Positions 1-5,643 are shown, numbered from the stretch's first letter. The stretch is 10,939 bases of DNA from Chloroflexota bacterium (GCA_024232355.1 JAAEPW010000155.1:1-10939), one strand, 5' to 3'. The notes: generated from the letters alone by a model not told the origin. Numbers and translations: made by a program.

Positions 1-37
1 ACTTGGCTTTTTCCGTCACTGCCTCTGGATAGTCCAT
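1..37 (-). CDS. 5' end of an unidentified protein-coding gene
   Basis: Only the first 12 codons (MDYPEAVTEKAK) lie in the window; the gene runs off its left edge on the minus strand. The start is well supported: ATG at 37-35 is preceded by a near-perfect Shine-Dalgarno GGAGGAG (positions 49-43) with a 5-nt spacer, and a sigma70-like promoter lies about 35 bp further upstream. No function can be read from 12 residues. It follows the DGR template repeat but has its own promoter and is separated from it by about 380 bp of hairpin-rich sequence, so it is probably a separate transcription unit. Confidence 0.6.
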   Translation of the reverse strand, partial: MDYPEAVTEKAK

Positions 38-72
38 TTCTACTCCTCCGATACTAGGTTGTGAACTGCCCA

Positions 73-100
73 AGGATACAACATCTGGCTCAGATGTCAA
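73..100 (-). promoter_or_regulatory. Sigma70-type promoter for the gene starting at 37
   Basis: On the minus strand TTGACA (100-95, a perfect -35 box) is followed after 16 nt by TATCCT (78-73, 4 of 6 matches to the -10 consensus). Transcription would start near 66, giving a leader of about 30 nt that contains the GGAGGAG ribosome site. The spacing is one base short of optimal. Position relative to the ribosome site supports the call; it is inferred from sequence only. Confidence 0.5.
81..97. promoter_or_regulatory. Operator-like palindrome in the promoter spacer
   Basis: ACATCTG, 3-nt centre GCT, CAGATGT: a perfect 7-bp inverted repeat between the -35 and -10 boxes, overlapping the -35 hexamer. 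This is a typical place for a dimeric repressor or spacer-binding activator. It could also be a chance hairpin. No regulator gene is visible in the window. Confidence 0.35.
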
Positions 101-204
101 GTTCTAGTTATGTAATTTTTAAAGTGCGTTCAAAGGTAATGCTATCTATTGTTAGGGAGCAAGCTCGAGTGTTTCCTGGTGGCAGTTGGACAGTGCAAAA
201 GAGC

Positions 205-238
205 GCCCCAGCCCAGGGAGTACCCCAGGGGCTGGGGC
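205..238 (-). terminator. Strong GC hairpin 3' of the DGR template; possible terminator
   Basis: GCCCCAGCCC (205-214) pairs perfectly with GGGCTGGGGC (229-238); inside it GGG (216-218) can pair with CCC (223-225), giving a nearly continuous stem. On the minus strand it is followed only by a short T run (CTCTTTTGC), so it is a weak candidate for a Rho-independent terminator. It lies about 180 nt downstream of the template repeat and may define the 3' end of the template RNA or protect it. Confidence 0.4.
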
Positions 239-252
239 TGTTCTGTGTTCGC

Positions 253-327
253 CCGGCGAGCCTCAGAAAACTTCTCGCCGGCCAGGGACTCGGTCGCGCC
301 ATCTCTCACATGCTTTGGCACAAAGCA
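253..327. other. Two further hairpins between template repeat and terminator candidate
   Basis: CCGGCGAG (253-260) pairs with CTCGCCGG (284-291), and TGCTTTG (311-317) pairs with CAAAGCA (321-327) around a GCA loop. No coding potential was recognised in 101-419. In known DGRs the template RNA extends beyond the repeat and is structured, so these may belong to that RNA, but the sequence alone does not prove it. Confidence 0.4.
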
Positions 328-419
328 CACTTTGATATAAAGCATGTTGCCTCGGCCCCCCAGCCGTAGCCGGGAGACATTTCCGGCGGGCCTGAAAAAA
401 CGCAAGTATGGAAAGACGT

Positions 420-540
420 GGACGACCACCACCCGAAACCCGTTGTTCGTGTTGTCGTTGTTCGTGTTGTTCCTGTTACGGTACGCGCAGCGGACGTTGT
501 TGTCGTTGTTGTTGAAGGCGCCGCCACGAACCACGCGGGG
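420..540 (-). repeat. DGR template repeat (TR)
   Basis: This 121-bp segment is the unmutated template from which the two target genes are rewritten. Read on the minus strand in the targets' frame it gives GAFNNNDNN, VRCAYRNRNN and TNNDNTNNGFRVVVV in succession: 13 asparagines, all AAC. AAC is the classic TR codon because replacing its adenines never gives a stop. All 32 coding-strand adenines lie in the central core; the 23 bp at the 3' end and 24 bp at the 5' end have none. It aligns without indels to 2458-2578 (15 differences) and 5644-5764 (19 differences), and every difference is at a template adenine. It lies 68 bp downstream of the avd remnant, probably within one transcript. It is not itself in a gene; the open frame across it is a shadow. 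Confidence 0.96.
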
Positions 541-608
541 TCTCACGACCGGCCCCCGCACAAAGGGTGATCCTTTGATCTCCCTCAAGTGCCAATGTTT
601 TGAGGCGA

Positions 609-981
609 TCACTTGTTTGGTGTTGTCTTGATCCAGCCTCCTAACAGTTTGCCAATCTCTTTGACCATCTGAGAGACGTGGTGGTATTGGCCCTCGCTCA
701 ACCACTCCCAACGGACGACCAGGCGCAGGTAAAGGCGCACCTTGTCCAGCTCGGCGTCGGCCTGGCGCAACAGTTCCAAACGAGCGCGCCCCCACGAGCG
801 ATTGGCCTCAATGATGAACTCTTGAAAGTTCAGGCCGGCAATTTCCAGCTTCTGGAAATTGCTTAGCAGTTTCGTAGAAACTGCCGGCATCTTGCAACCG
901 CTTTGTGGTCACAAAGCGCTGGCTGCGCGGGAAATCCATCGTTCGCGGGATGAGCCAGGTGAGGAAATCGTATGTACGCGT
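609..981 (-). pseudogene. avd: DGR accessory variability determinant (Avd), frameshifted
   Basis: Avd is a small four-helix-bundle protein that forms a barrel-like pentamer, binds the DGR reverse transcriptase and template RNA, and is needed for mutagenic cDNA synthesis. The N-terminal half is read at 981-883 (TRTYDFLTWLIPRTMDFPRSQ, then RFVTTKRLQDAG). The C-terminal half is read at 833-609 (LNFQEFIIEANRSWG up to KEIGKLLGGWIKTT). The two match the family end to end but lie in different frames, separated by 49 extra bases that form two hairpins (see 834-888). Removing them restores KRLQDAGLNFQEF and a protein of about 110 residues, the normal size. No start codon is found in frame before 981; an ATG at 1037 (MKN) is out of frame, with another palindromic stretch between, so the N-terminus may also be damaged. 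An ATG at 939 or 890 could start truncated products. Confidence 0.85.
834..888. repeat. Two-hairpin miniature palindromic insertion in avd
   Basis: GCCGGC at 834-839 and again at 883-888 bracket two perfect hairpins: CAATTTCCAG (839-848)/CTGGAAATTG (852-861) with a CTT loop, and CAGTTTC (867-873)/GAAACTG (877-883) with a GTA loop. They are joined by GCTTAGC, itself a tiny palindrome. The net addition is 49 bp, and deleting one GCCGGC copy plus the hairpins restores the avd frame exactly. GCCGGC is thus either a 6-bp target duplication or an outer stem. The element is far too small to code for anything. Confidence 0.75.
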
Positions 982-1058
982 GAAAAACCCCTGCGTAACC
1001 CCCGGGGCTTCCGAGCGCTCAACCTAGGGTTTTTCATAAGGAAAAGCCTGGTTGAGCG
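981..1058. repeat. Palindrome cluster between RT and avd
   Basis: Two overlapping, mutually exclusive inverted repeats occur. TGAAAAACCC (981-990) pairs with GGGTTTTTCA (1027-1036). CGCTCAACC (1016-1024) pairs with GGTTGAGCG (1050-1058), the latter enclosing a second near-perfect stem (AGGGTTTTTC/GAAAAGCCT). On the minus strand the section GGCTTTTCCTTATGAAAAACC resembles the hairpin units found beside both variable repeats (2358-2404 and 5547-5591) in opposite orientation. The cluster sits where the avd start should be, so it may be an insertion that displaced the start codon. The remaining spacer (1059-1138) holds nothing recognisable. Confidence 0.5.
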
Positions 1059-1138
1059 TTGGTGCGGATATCTGGCTTTGACCTTTCATCCCCCCAGTAA
1101 AACCATGAGGGCTTTCCCGGCTTTTCCCGTAAAGATCG

Positions 1139-2227
1139 TCATTGGTTCCGACGGCAAGATGCACCTCCGAGTATTGGCGGGACTTGCGTCACCACGCTGC
1201 CCCGCAGATTCCAGGTGTCGCCGTAGCGGGCGTGGTTGATCCAGCCGAGCAGGGAGGTCACCACTGCCTCGTGGGTGTGCATGCCGGCGATCCACCCGGC
1301 TACTAACCGGTCGAGCTTGCGGCGGTAGTTTACGACCTTGCGCCGCTTGAGCCGCCGGTGGGTGGGATAGACCACGAATCCCAGAAACGGAAAGCCCTCG
1401 GTGGTGGGACGGGGATGCGCGCCGGGGTGGATCGTCAGCCGCAGGCGGGCCAGCCGCCGGACGATGGCGCCACGCCAGTCCCACAGCGTCTGTTTGTTAT
1501 TGGCAAAGAGCAGCATGTCGTCCACGTAACGCGCGTACCCGCCGCGCTGCTTGCAACACCGCAGCTCGCGTTTCACAAAGTGGTCAAAGGGATCGAGATA
1601 GCAGTTGGCCCAGAATTGCGACGTGAGGTTCCCTATTGGTAAACCTCTCAGTCGGGCGGCAGCAAACAAATCATCATCGGGGAACCAGACCATGTCGTAT
1701 TCCTCGCCCAGCACGCCCGCGCCGCTTTCCAGGATGCGGTCCGCCAGCTACATTACGTCCGAGTCGTCGATTTTGCGCGCCAGGATGTCTCGCAGGATGG
1801 CGTGATCTATGGACGGGAAAAACTGGCGGATATCGCACTGGAGCACGTACGGGTGCCGCCGGGCAAAGGCCTGCGCCCGGTCCAACGCGAGGTGCGTGCC
1901 TTTCCCGACCCGGTTGGCGTAGGAATCGCGAACAAAGCCGCGATCGAACAGCGGCTCGATCGCGTTGCACAGGGCGTGGTGGACTACCCTGTCGCGGAAG
2001 GGCGCAGCGCTAATGAGCCGCCGCTTGGGGTCGTGAATGTAGAACGAGTTGTAGGGGCCGGGTTGGTAGGTCTTTTGCCGCAGATCTTCCTGGAGTTGGA
2101 GCAGGTTGTCCGCCAGGAGATACTCGAAGCGGGCGGCCGGCTCCCGGCCGCGCTTGCCCCGCGCTGCCTTGCCGTGGGCCAGGCGCAGGTTGTCCCAGGT
2201 ATGGATTTGCTCGTAAAGCTCGCCCAA
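1139..2227 (-). pseudogene. DGR-type reverse transcriptase with an internal amber codon
   Basis: This is the error-prone reverse transcriptase of a diversity-generating retroelement, which copies the template RNA with misincorporation at adenines. Counted as one 362-codon frame it has LYEQIHTWDNLRLAHGKA at the N-terminus, motif A CDIRQFFPSID (131-141, Asp132), the DGR-diagnostic LPIGNLTSQ (196-204, where other RTs have QG..SP), catalytic YVDD (234-237), GFPFLGF (about 278-284) and a C-terminal GWINHARYGDTW thumb region. Codon 160 is TAG (1750-1748) with the same frame on both sides; the context DSDVM-stop-LADRIL suggests a tryptophan TGG hit by one G-to-A change. Palm residues lie after it, so the truncated product would be inactive unless the codon is read through. 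Start: TTG at 2227-2225, 6 nt after AAGGGA, with an in-frame stop just upstream; an RT normally begins here. An assembly error is the alternative. Confidence 0.88.
1748..1750 (-). other. In-frame TAG interrupting the RT
   Basis: The plus-strand cta at 1748-1750 reads TAG on the coding strand. There is no frameshift around it and family similarity continues uninterrupted on both sides, so this is a point nonsense mutation (or recoded codon), not a rearrangement. It lies between motif A and the LPIGNLTSQ motif. Confidence 0.85.
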
Positions 2228-2294
2228 TTTGTGTCCCTTGTACTAGAGTTTTGCAAATGACTCCGCAAAAGCTCCAAAAAATTGCCGCGCGCGA

Positions 2295-2404
2295 CCGCGC
2301 TACGCGCGGAACTCTATGCGCCTACGGCGCACGCTCGCTTCGCTCGCCAGAGGCTGTGGAAAAGCTTGCTTTTCCTTAGGAGAAACCCCCTACAGGGTTT
2401 CTCC
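2295..2404. other. Hairpin chain downstream of VR1
   Basis: Four hairpins in a row: CCGCGC TAC GCGCGG (2295-2309); TGCGCC TAC GGCGCA (2317-2331); GGAAAAGC (2358-2365)/GCTTTTCC (2368-2375); GGAGAAACCC (2379-2388)/GGGTTTCTCC (2395-2404). They lie downstream of the variable repeat in the coding direction, where characterised DGRs need a DNA hairpin or cruciform next to the initiation-of-mutagenic-homing site for target recognition. The same chain follows VR2 (5501-5591) with paired changes in the stems. Confidence 0.65.
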
Positions 2405-2457
2405 CAGAGTCCCAGAGCGCAGAGTCCAGAGTCACCCGAGTGCAGAGCGGGAGATGG
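2405..2457 (-). promoter_or_regulatory. CAGAG-rich tract next to VR1 (putative homing-site flank)
   Basis: Plus-strand CAGAG occurs five times at 7-15 nt spacing between the last hairpin and the variable repeat, spanning the target's stop codon and its last residues (PISRSALG). The equivalent stretch beside VR2 is nearly identical although the two proteins differ strongly elsewhere. It is absent beside the template repeat. The conserved placement suggests a role in marking the recipient site; this is inference. Confidence 0.5.
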
Positions 2458-5272
2458 GGACGACCACCACCCGAAACCCGTCGTACGCGTCGTCGTAGCT
2501 CGTGAGGTCCCTGTAACGGTACGCGCAGCGGACGAAGTCGACGCTGTTGTTGAAGGCGCCGCCACGAACCACGCGGGGCCAATCCTTCCCTGCTTTTAAA
2601 TTCTCCCGTCCATCTGTCGAATCATACGGATAGCTAAACTGGGATATCATGTCCCATTCATCTGTCATCTGACCCCACAGACTCCGCGTCCACTCCCACA
2701 CGTTTCCCGCCATATCCAGCACGCCGTAAGGACTTGCCCCGCCGGGAAAGATGCCCACCGGGGTTGTGTCCTCCAGCCCCAGTTTACCGCTGTTGCACCG
2801 GGCGGCGTCGAACTCGTCCCCCCAGGGATACTCGCGCCGGTCCTGGTCGCCCCGCGCTGCCTTTTCCCACTCGGCTTCCGAGGGCAGGGTGACCGGTTTG
2901 TCCGTTTTCTGGCTCAGCCATTGGCAGTAGGCCAGCGCGTCGTGCCAGGTGACGTTGACTACCGGGTGGCTCTCCTTGCCTGGAGGTGGGCGGTCCTCCT
3001 CCCAATGACTCGGCGGCTCGCGGTCCGTGTCCTCCACAAAGAGCCGGTACTGGGCGTTGGTGATGGGCACGCGGGAGATGTAAAACGTGTCCAGGTGAAC
3101 CTGGTGGGACTCTGAACCATCTCCCATCCAGAACTCGCCGGTCGGTATCTCGATCCATTCCGGCTCGCCATGTGGGGGCGTCCAGTACTCGGTGCTTCCG
3201 ATCTGCGCCAGCGCCTGGGCAGCGGCTACGCGGCGGCGGGCCAGTTCCTCGATGCTCATCCGCCGCTGGAGCAATACCTGCACCTGTGCAAACCGTCCCG
3301 TCGGGGGTGTCGTTTCCAGTTCCCGGCGCAGTTGTTCCTGTATCTCGGTCTGCAAATCGCCCTCTACCCTTCCCGGCCCCACGTCGCGCAGGCACTGGGC
3401 TGCCAGAACCAGGTTGTGGTACGGCTCCGGCTCCTCTTTCTTCTCGGCGATGGCGCGGATGAGGCGGGTGGTGCGCCCGCGGCTCTGGGTGCTCAGGTGA
3501 CCCGCCTCCAACAGGATCACCTCTTTCCACCAGGGGACGCCCGCGCGCTCCAGGGTGTATGGTACATAGTCGTCCCGGCCCGCCACCTCCAGCGCCGCCA
3601 GGTATTCCTGAAAGGTGAGGTGAGAATAGCGGTACACACCCACGCCGTGCTCGCCCAACAACCCTGTGCGCTCCTGGATCACGTGCAGGAACCGGTCCAC
3701 CGCCCGGCTCGCAGCTCTCCAGTCTATGACAATCTCTTGAAACATCTCTCCCAACAGCCGTCGCAGGTCATCCGTCTCGATCTCTTTTTGCTGCCGCTCC
3801 TGCATCCACAGAGCCACCGCCTGGAGCATCAAGCGCCGGTCGCCGGCGTCAAAGGGCTGGTCTGGCAGGATCGAGACTTCTTGCACGCCCCGGGCCTCGT
3901 CCCACTTGCCCAGCAGCACGCTTACCGCCTCGTCGTACAGCTCGGCCCGCCGGTCGGGGAGTTTGACCCGGTCGCGGTGGACCAAGGCGATGACGGTCAG
4001 CATCAGCGGGTTGATCGCCAAGGCGCGGACGCGCTCGTTCTTTTTGATGGCGGCCAGCAGCGCCTGGGTCTGGCCCTCGGCGTAGACCATCGCGCTCTCT
4101 CCCGGCCCCATCTGCCCCACGGACACCGCCCGGTGCCAGTTGCGCAAAAAGCGCTCCACGTCGGCGAGCGTAAAGTCGCGGATGGTGGTCGTGGTGTATT
4201 CCTCCCCCAGCCGCGCCGCGTCGGTATAGCCGACGATGCGGCTGGCGACCAGGTATCGGCAGCCGGGGTACGCGGCCGTAAAGGCGTCCACGATGCGGGA
4301 GACGCGGCGGCGCAGGTCCTTGTCGGCCACTTCGTCCAGCCCGTCCAACAGGACCACGGCCCGGCCCGCATCCAGGTACGGGTCGAGAAAGTTGGCGGGC
4401 AGCGAGACGCGCTCGCTTTCCAACGTTTGGTAATAGAGGTCGAGGAGCAGCCTCAGCCCCTCGGTGCCGTCGTCCTTGGGGTGGTGGGTTTCCAGGTATT
4501 TGCCAAAGCGGCGCAGGGGCAGCAGGATGGGCAGCCGTCCGTCCTCGCCCGGCAGGCCCAGCTTTTCGTGCACCAGGGACGTCCCCTCGGCCAGGTCGCG
4601 GGCATAGAGCAGCGCCAGGTAGCGCAGGAGGGTCGTTTTGCCGCTGCCCGGATTGCCCAAGACGACCAGGTGGGGGTGTTCGGCCAAAGCCTCGTCCACA
4701 TTGACGGTGACTGTCTCGGTTTGGGTGCGGCGAGATTCCTCGGCAAGCTCGGAATGACGTGGTGCGCGGCGCAGTTGTGCCTCGCCGGGGGCGATGGGCT
4801 CGCCGGGAGCGCGCTTGGTCTCAGTCTCCAGCCAGGCTCGCTCGGCCTCCACCGTGCGCTGGCGGGTGGCCCGCAGCCGGACGTATATCTGTTCCAACTC
4901 GACGTGCACCAATTTGCCGCCGGAGCGGATGCCTTGGTGTTGCAGGTAGCGGTTGCGGCTGATGATGTGGCGCAGGTAGTGAGCCAGGGCAGAGTCGCCG
5001 TTCACGGCGGGGGTGTCTATCTCTGTGGGAGCCTCGCGGATGACGACGGTGGAGCCTTCTGTGGCGATAACAATGTTTCCCTCCGCCTCGTATCGCTCTC
5101 CGCCGACCTGGACGTCTTTTCCTGATACGGTGCCAGCGATCCCGGCGTTGTCCTGGGCTGTCTTTACCGTTTGGGTGATGGCGACGTCAGACCTGTCGAG
5201 CACGCGAGTGCCGCATTCGGAGCAGAATTTGGCGCCTGGGGACAGTTCTTTTTGGCAATTTGTGCAGTGCAT
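2432..5272 (-). CDS. DGR-diversified zinc-ribbon/NACHT/FGE-fold sensor 1
   Basis: 946 residues, probably a cytoplasmic NLR-like receptor. In order: zinc ribbon (C3, C6, C17, C20); a short repeat with QTVKTAQDNAG...QVGGER (34-60) and beta-rich sequence (to about 80); a helical linker; NACHT NTPase with Walker A GNPGSGKT (206-213) and Walker B LLDGLDE (308-314); helical winged-helix and arm region (about 400-690); FGE-sulfatase domain (about 700-942) in the C-type-lectin fold, with MGDG, LPSEAEWEKAARG, YPWGDEF and VLDMAGNVWEW. The variable repeat occupies residues 899-939, the lectin ligand face. The catalytic cysteine pair of true formylglycine-generating enzyme is not seen, so it probably binds rather than modifies. 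ATG at 5272 has GGGAG 8 nt upstream. A dispersed-repeat peptide RHSELAEESRR lies at 172-182. No effector domain is recognised; the zinc ribbon module may recruit one. The ligand is unknown. Confidence 0.93.
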   Translation of the reverse strand: MHCTNCQKELSPGAKFCSECGTRVLDRSDVAITQTVKTAQDNAGIAGTVSGKDVQVGGERYEAEGNIVIATEGSTVVIREAPTEIDTPAVNGDSALAHYLRHIISRNRYLQHQGIRSGGKLVHVELEQIYVRLRATRQRTVEAERAWLETETKRAPGEPIAPGEAQLRRAPRHSELAEESRRTQTETVTVNVDEALAEHPHLVVLGNPGSGKTTLLRYLALLYARDLAEGTSLVHEKLGLPGEDGRLPILLPLRRFGKYLETHHPKDDGTEGLRLLLDLYYQTLESERVSLPANFLDPYLDAGRAVVLLDGLDEVADKDLRRRVSRIVDAFTAAYPGCRYLVASRIVGYTDAARLGEEYTTTTIRDFTLADVERFLRNWHRAVSVGQMGPGESAMVYAEGQTQALLAAIKKNERVRALAINPLMLTVIALVHRDRVKLPDRRAELYDEAVSVLLGKWDEARGVQEVSILPDQPFDAGDRRLMLQAVALWMQERQQKEIETDDLRRLLGEMFQEIVIDWRAASRAVDRFLHVIQERTGLLGEHGVGVYRYSHLTFQEYLAALEVAGRDDYVPYTLERAGVPWWKEVILLEAGHLSTQSRGRTTRLIRAIAEKKEEPEPYHNLVLAAQCLRDVGPGRVEGDLQTEIQEQLRRELETTPPTGRFAQVQVLLQRRMSIEELARRRVAAAQALAQIGSTEYWTPPHGEPEWIEIPTGEFWMGDGSESHQVHLDTFYISRVPITNAQYRLFVEDTDREPPSHWEEDRPPPGKESHPVVNVTWHDALAYCQWLSQKTDKPVTLPSEAEWEKAARGDQDRREYPWGDEFDAARCNSGKLGLEDTTPVGIFPGGASPYGVLDMAGNVWEWTRSLWGQMTDEWDMISQFSYPYDSTDGRENLKAGKDWPRVVRGGAFNNSVDFVRCAYRYRDLTSYDDAYDGFRVVVVPISRSALG
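2458..2578 (-). repeat. DGR variable repeat VR1
   Basis: 121 bp, collinear with the template repeat and forming codons about 899-939 of the NACHT protein at 2432-5272. Fifteen positions differ from the template, all at coding-strand adenines (to G, T or C); the other 106 are identical. The asparagine-rich template stretch has become FNNSVDF, then YRYRDLTSYDDAYDG. VRCAYR and GFRVVVV are constant. The adenine-free 23-bp 3' end (2458-2480) is where the initiation-of-mutagenic-homing sequence is expected. Confidence 0.96.
4727..4760 (-). repeat. Dispersed palindromic repeat absorbed in frame into the NACHT gene
   Basis: On the minus strand CGTCATTCCGAGCTTGCCGA followed by GGAATCTCGCCGC is translated as RHSELAEESRR. 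This matches the repeat family that appears in many bacterial annotations as peptides of the HSE.AEES or HSERSEES type and is normally intergenic. ATTCC and GGAAT form its outer stem. Here it sits in the linker between zinc-ribbon region and NACHT domain without breaking the frame; the second NACHT protein lacks it. Confidence 0.7.
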
Positions 5273-5296
5273 AGGTGTTTCTCCCGTTGCTCATGA

Positions 5297-5440
5297 GGGG
5301 TTTGCAACCCCGGCTTGATGGCTTTGCTCCGGCGCTCAGAGTGGGTTTGCGGCCCACGACGCGGGTTACAAACCCGCTGAGAGCGATCTCGATAATTTTG
5401 CTTTACCGCTCAGCGCGAGTGTGCTACCCGCGCTGAGCGG
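5297..5440. repeat. Palindrome cluster upstream of sensor 1
   Basis: The 348-bp gap between the two sensor genes has no coding potential and is made of inverted repeats. Upstream part: GGGGTT TGC AACCCC (5297-5311); GTGGG/CCCAC (5341-5357); GCGGGTT ACA AACCCGC (5361-5377), the last two enclosed by CTCAG/CTGAG (5335-5381); and a perfect 12-bp stem CCGCTCAGCGCG/CGCGCTGAGCGG (5406-5440). CGCTCAG-type half sites recur four times. These look like dispersed intergenic palindromes; on the minus strand they precede the sensor 1 start by 25-170 nt. Confidence 0.6.
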
Positions 5441-5500
5441 TGGAATACGATTTTGAGCGTTCAAAGGAATCGCAAAAAACCAAAAAATCGCCGCTCGCGG

Positions 5501-5591
5501 CCCGCCTAACGGCGGGAATCTGGCGCGCCTTCGGCGCAGAGTCCGTGGAAAAGCTGGCTTTTCCTTAGGAGAAACCACACGTGGTTTCTCC
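5501..5591. other. Hairpin chain downstream of VR2
   Basis: Four hairpins in the same order as at 2295-2404: CCCGCC TAAC GGCGGG (5501-5516); GCGCC TTC GGCGC (5525-5537); GGAAAAGC TG GCTTTTCC (5547-5564); GGAGAAACCAC (5568-5578)/GTGGTTTCTCC (5581-5591). The last stem differs from the VR1 copy at paired positions, so pairing is kept. Both chains are preceded by a CAAAAAAT.GCCGC stretch. The joining sequence CTTTTCCTTAGGAGAAACC is shared almost unchanged. Confidence 0.65.
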
Positions 5592-5643
5592 CAGAGTCCC
5601 AGAGCGCAGAGTACAGAGCATCAGAGCGCAGAGCGGGAGATGG
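5592..5643 (-). promoter_or_regulatory. CAGAG-rich tract next to VR2
   Basis: Six plus-strand CAGAG copies lie between the hairpin chain and the variable repeat, overlapping the stop codon and the last residues (PISRSAL). Its first 22 bases (to 5613) match the VR1 tract exactly and the final 14 bases are also identical, while the middle differs, moving the stop codon by one codon. Confidence 0.5.

Noticed and set aside
61..369. 102-codon plus-strand frame in the region beyond the template
   Set aside because: No ribosome site, no family resemblance, and it overlaps a strong minus-strand promoter and hairpins.
142..795. 217-codon minus-strand frame running through the template repeat
   Set aside because: It overlaps avd in another frame; apart from the template itself its sequence resembles no protein and is explained by AAC-rich and GC-rich composition.
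1984..2277. Alternative minus-strand start for RT in another frame (ATG at 2277)
   Set aside because: Its frame does not give the RT sequence; the TTG at 2227 with AAGGGA upstream begins where DGR RTs normally begin.
3170..5125. 651-codon plus-strand frame opposite sensor 1
   Set aside because: It is an antisense shadow of the NACHT gene, which has clear domains and a ribosome site; the antisense translation has no recognisable motif.
5297..5440. tRNA or structured riboswitch in the hairpin cluster
   Set aside because: No cloverleaf with a T-arm consensus or known aptamer motif; the stems are simple unrelated palindromes.
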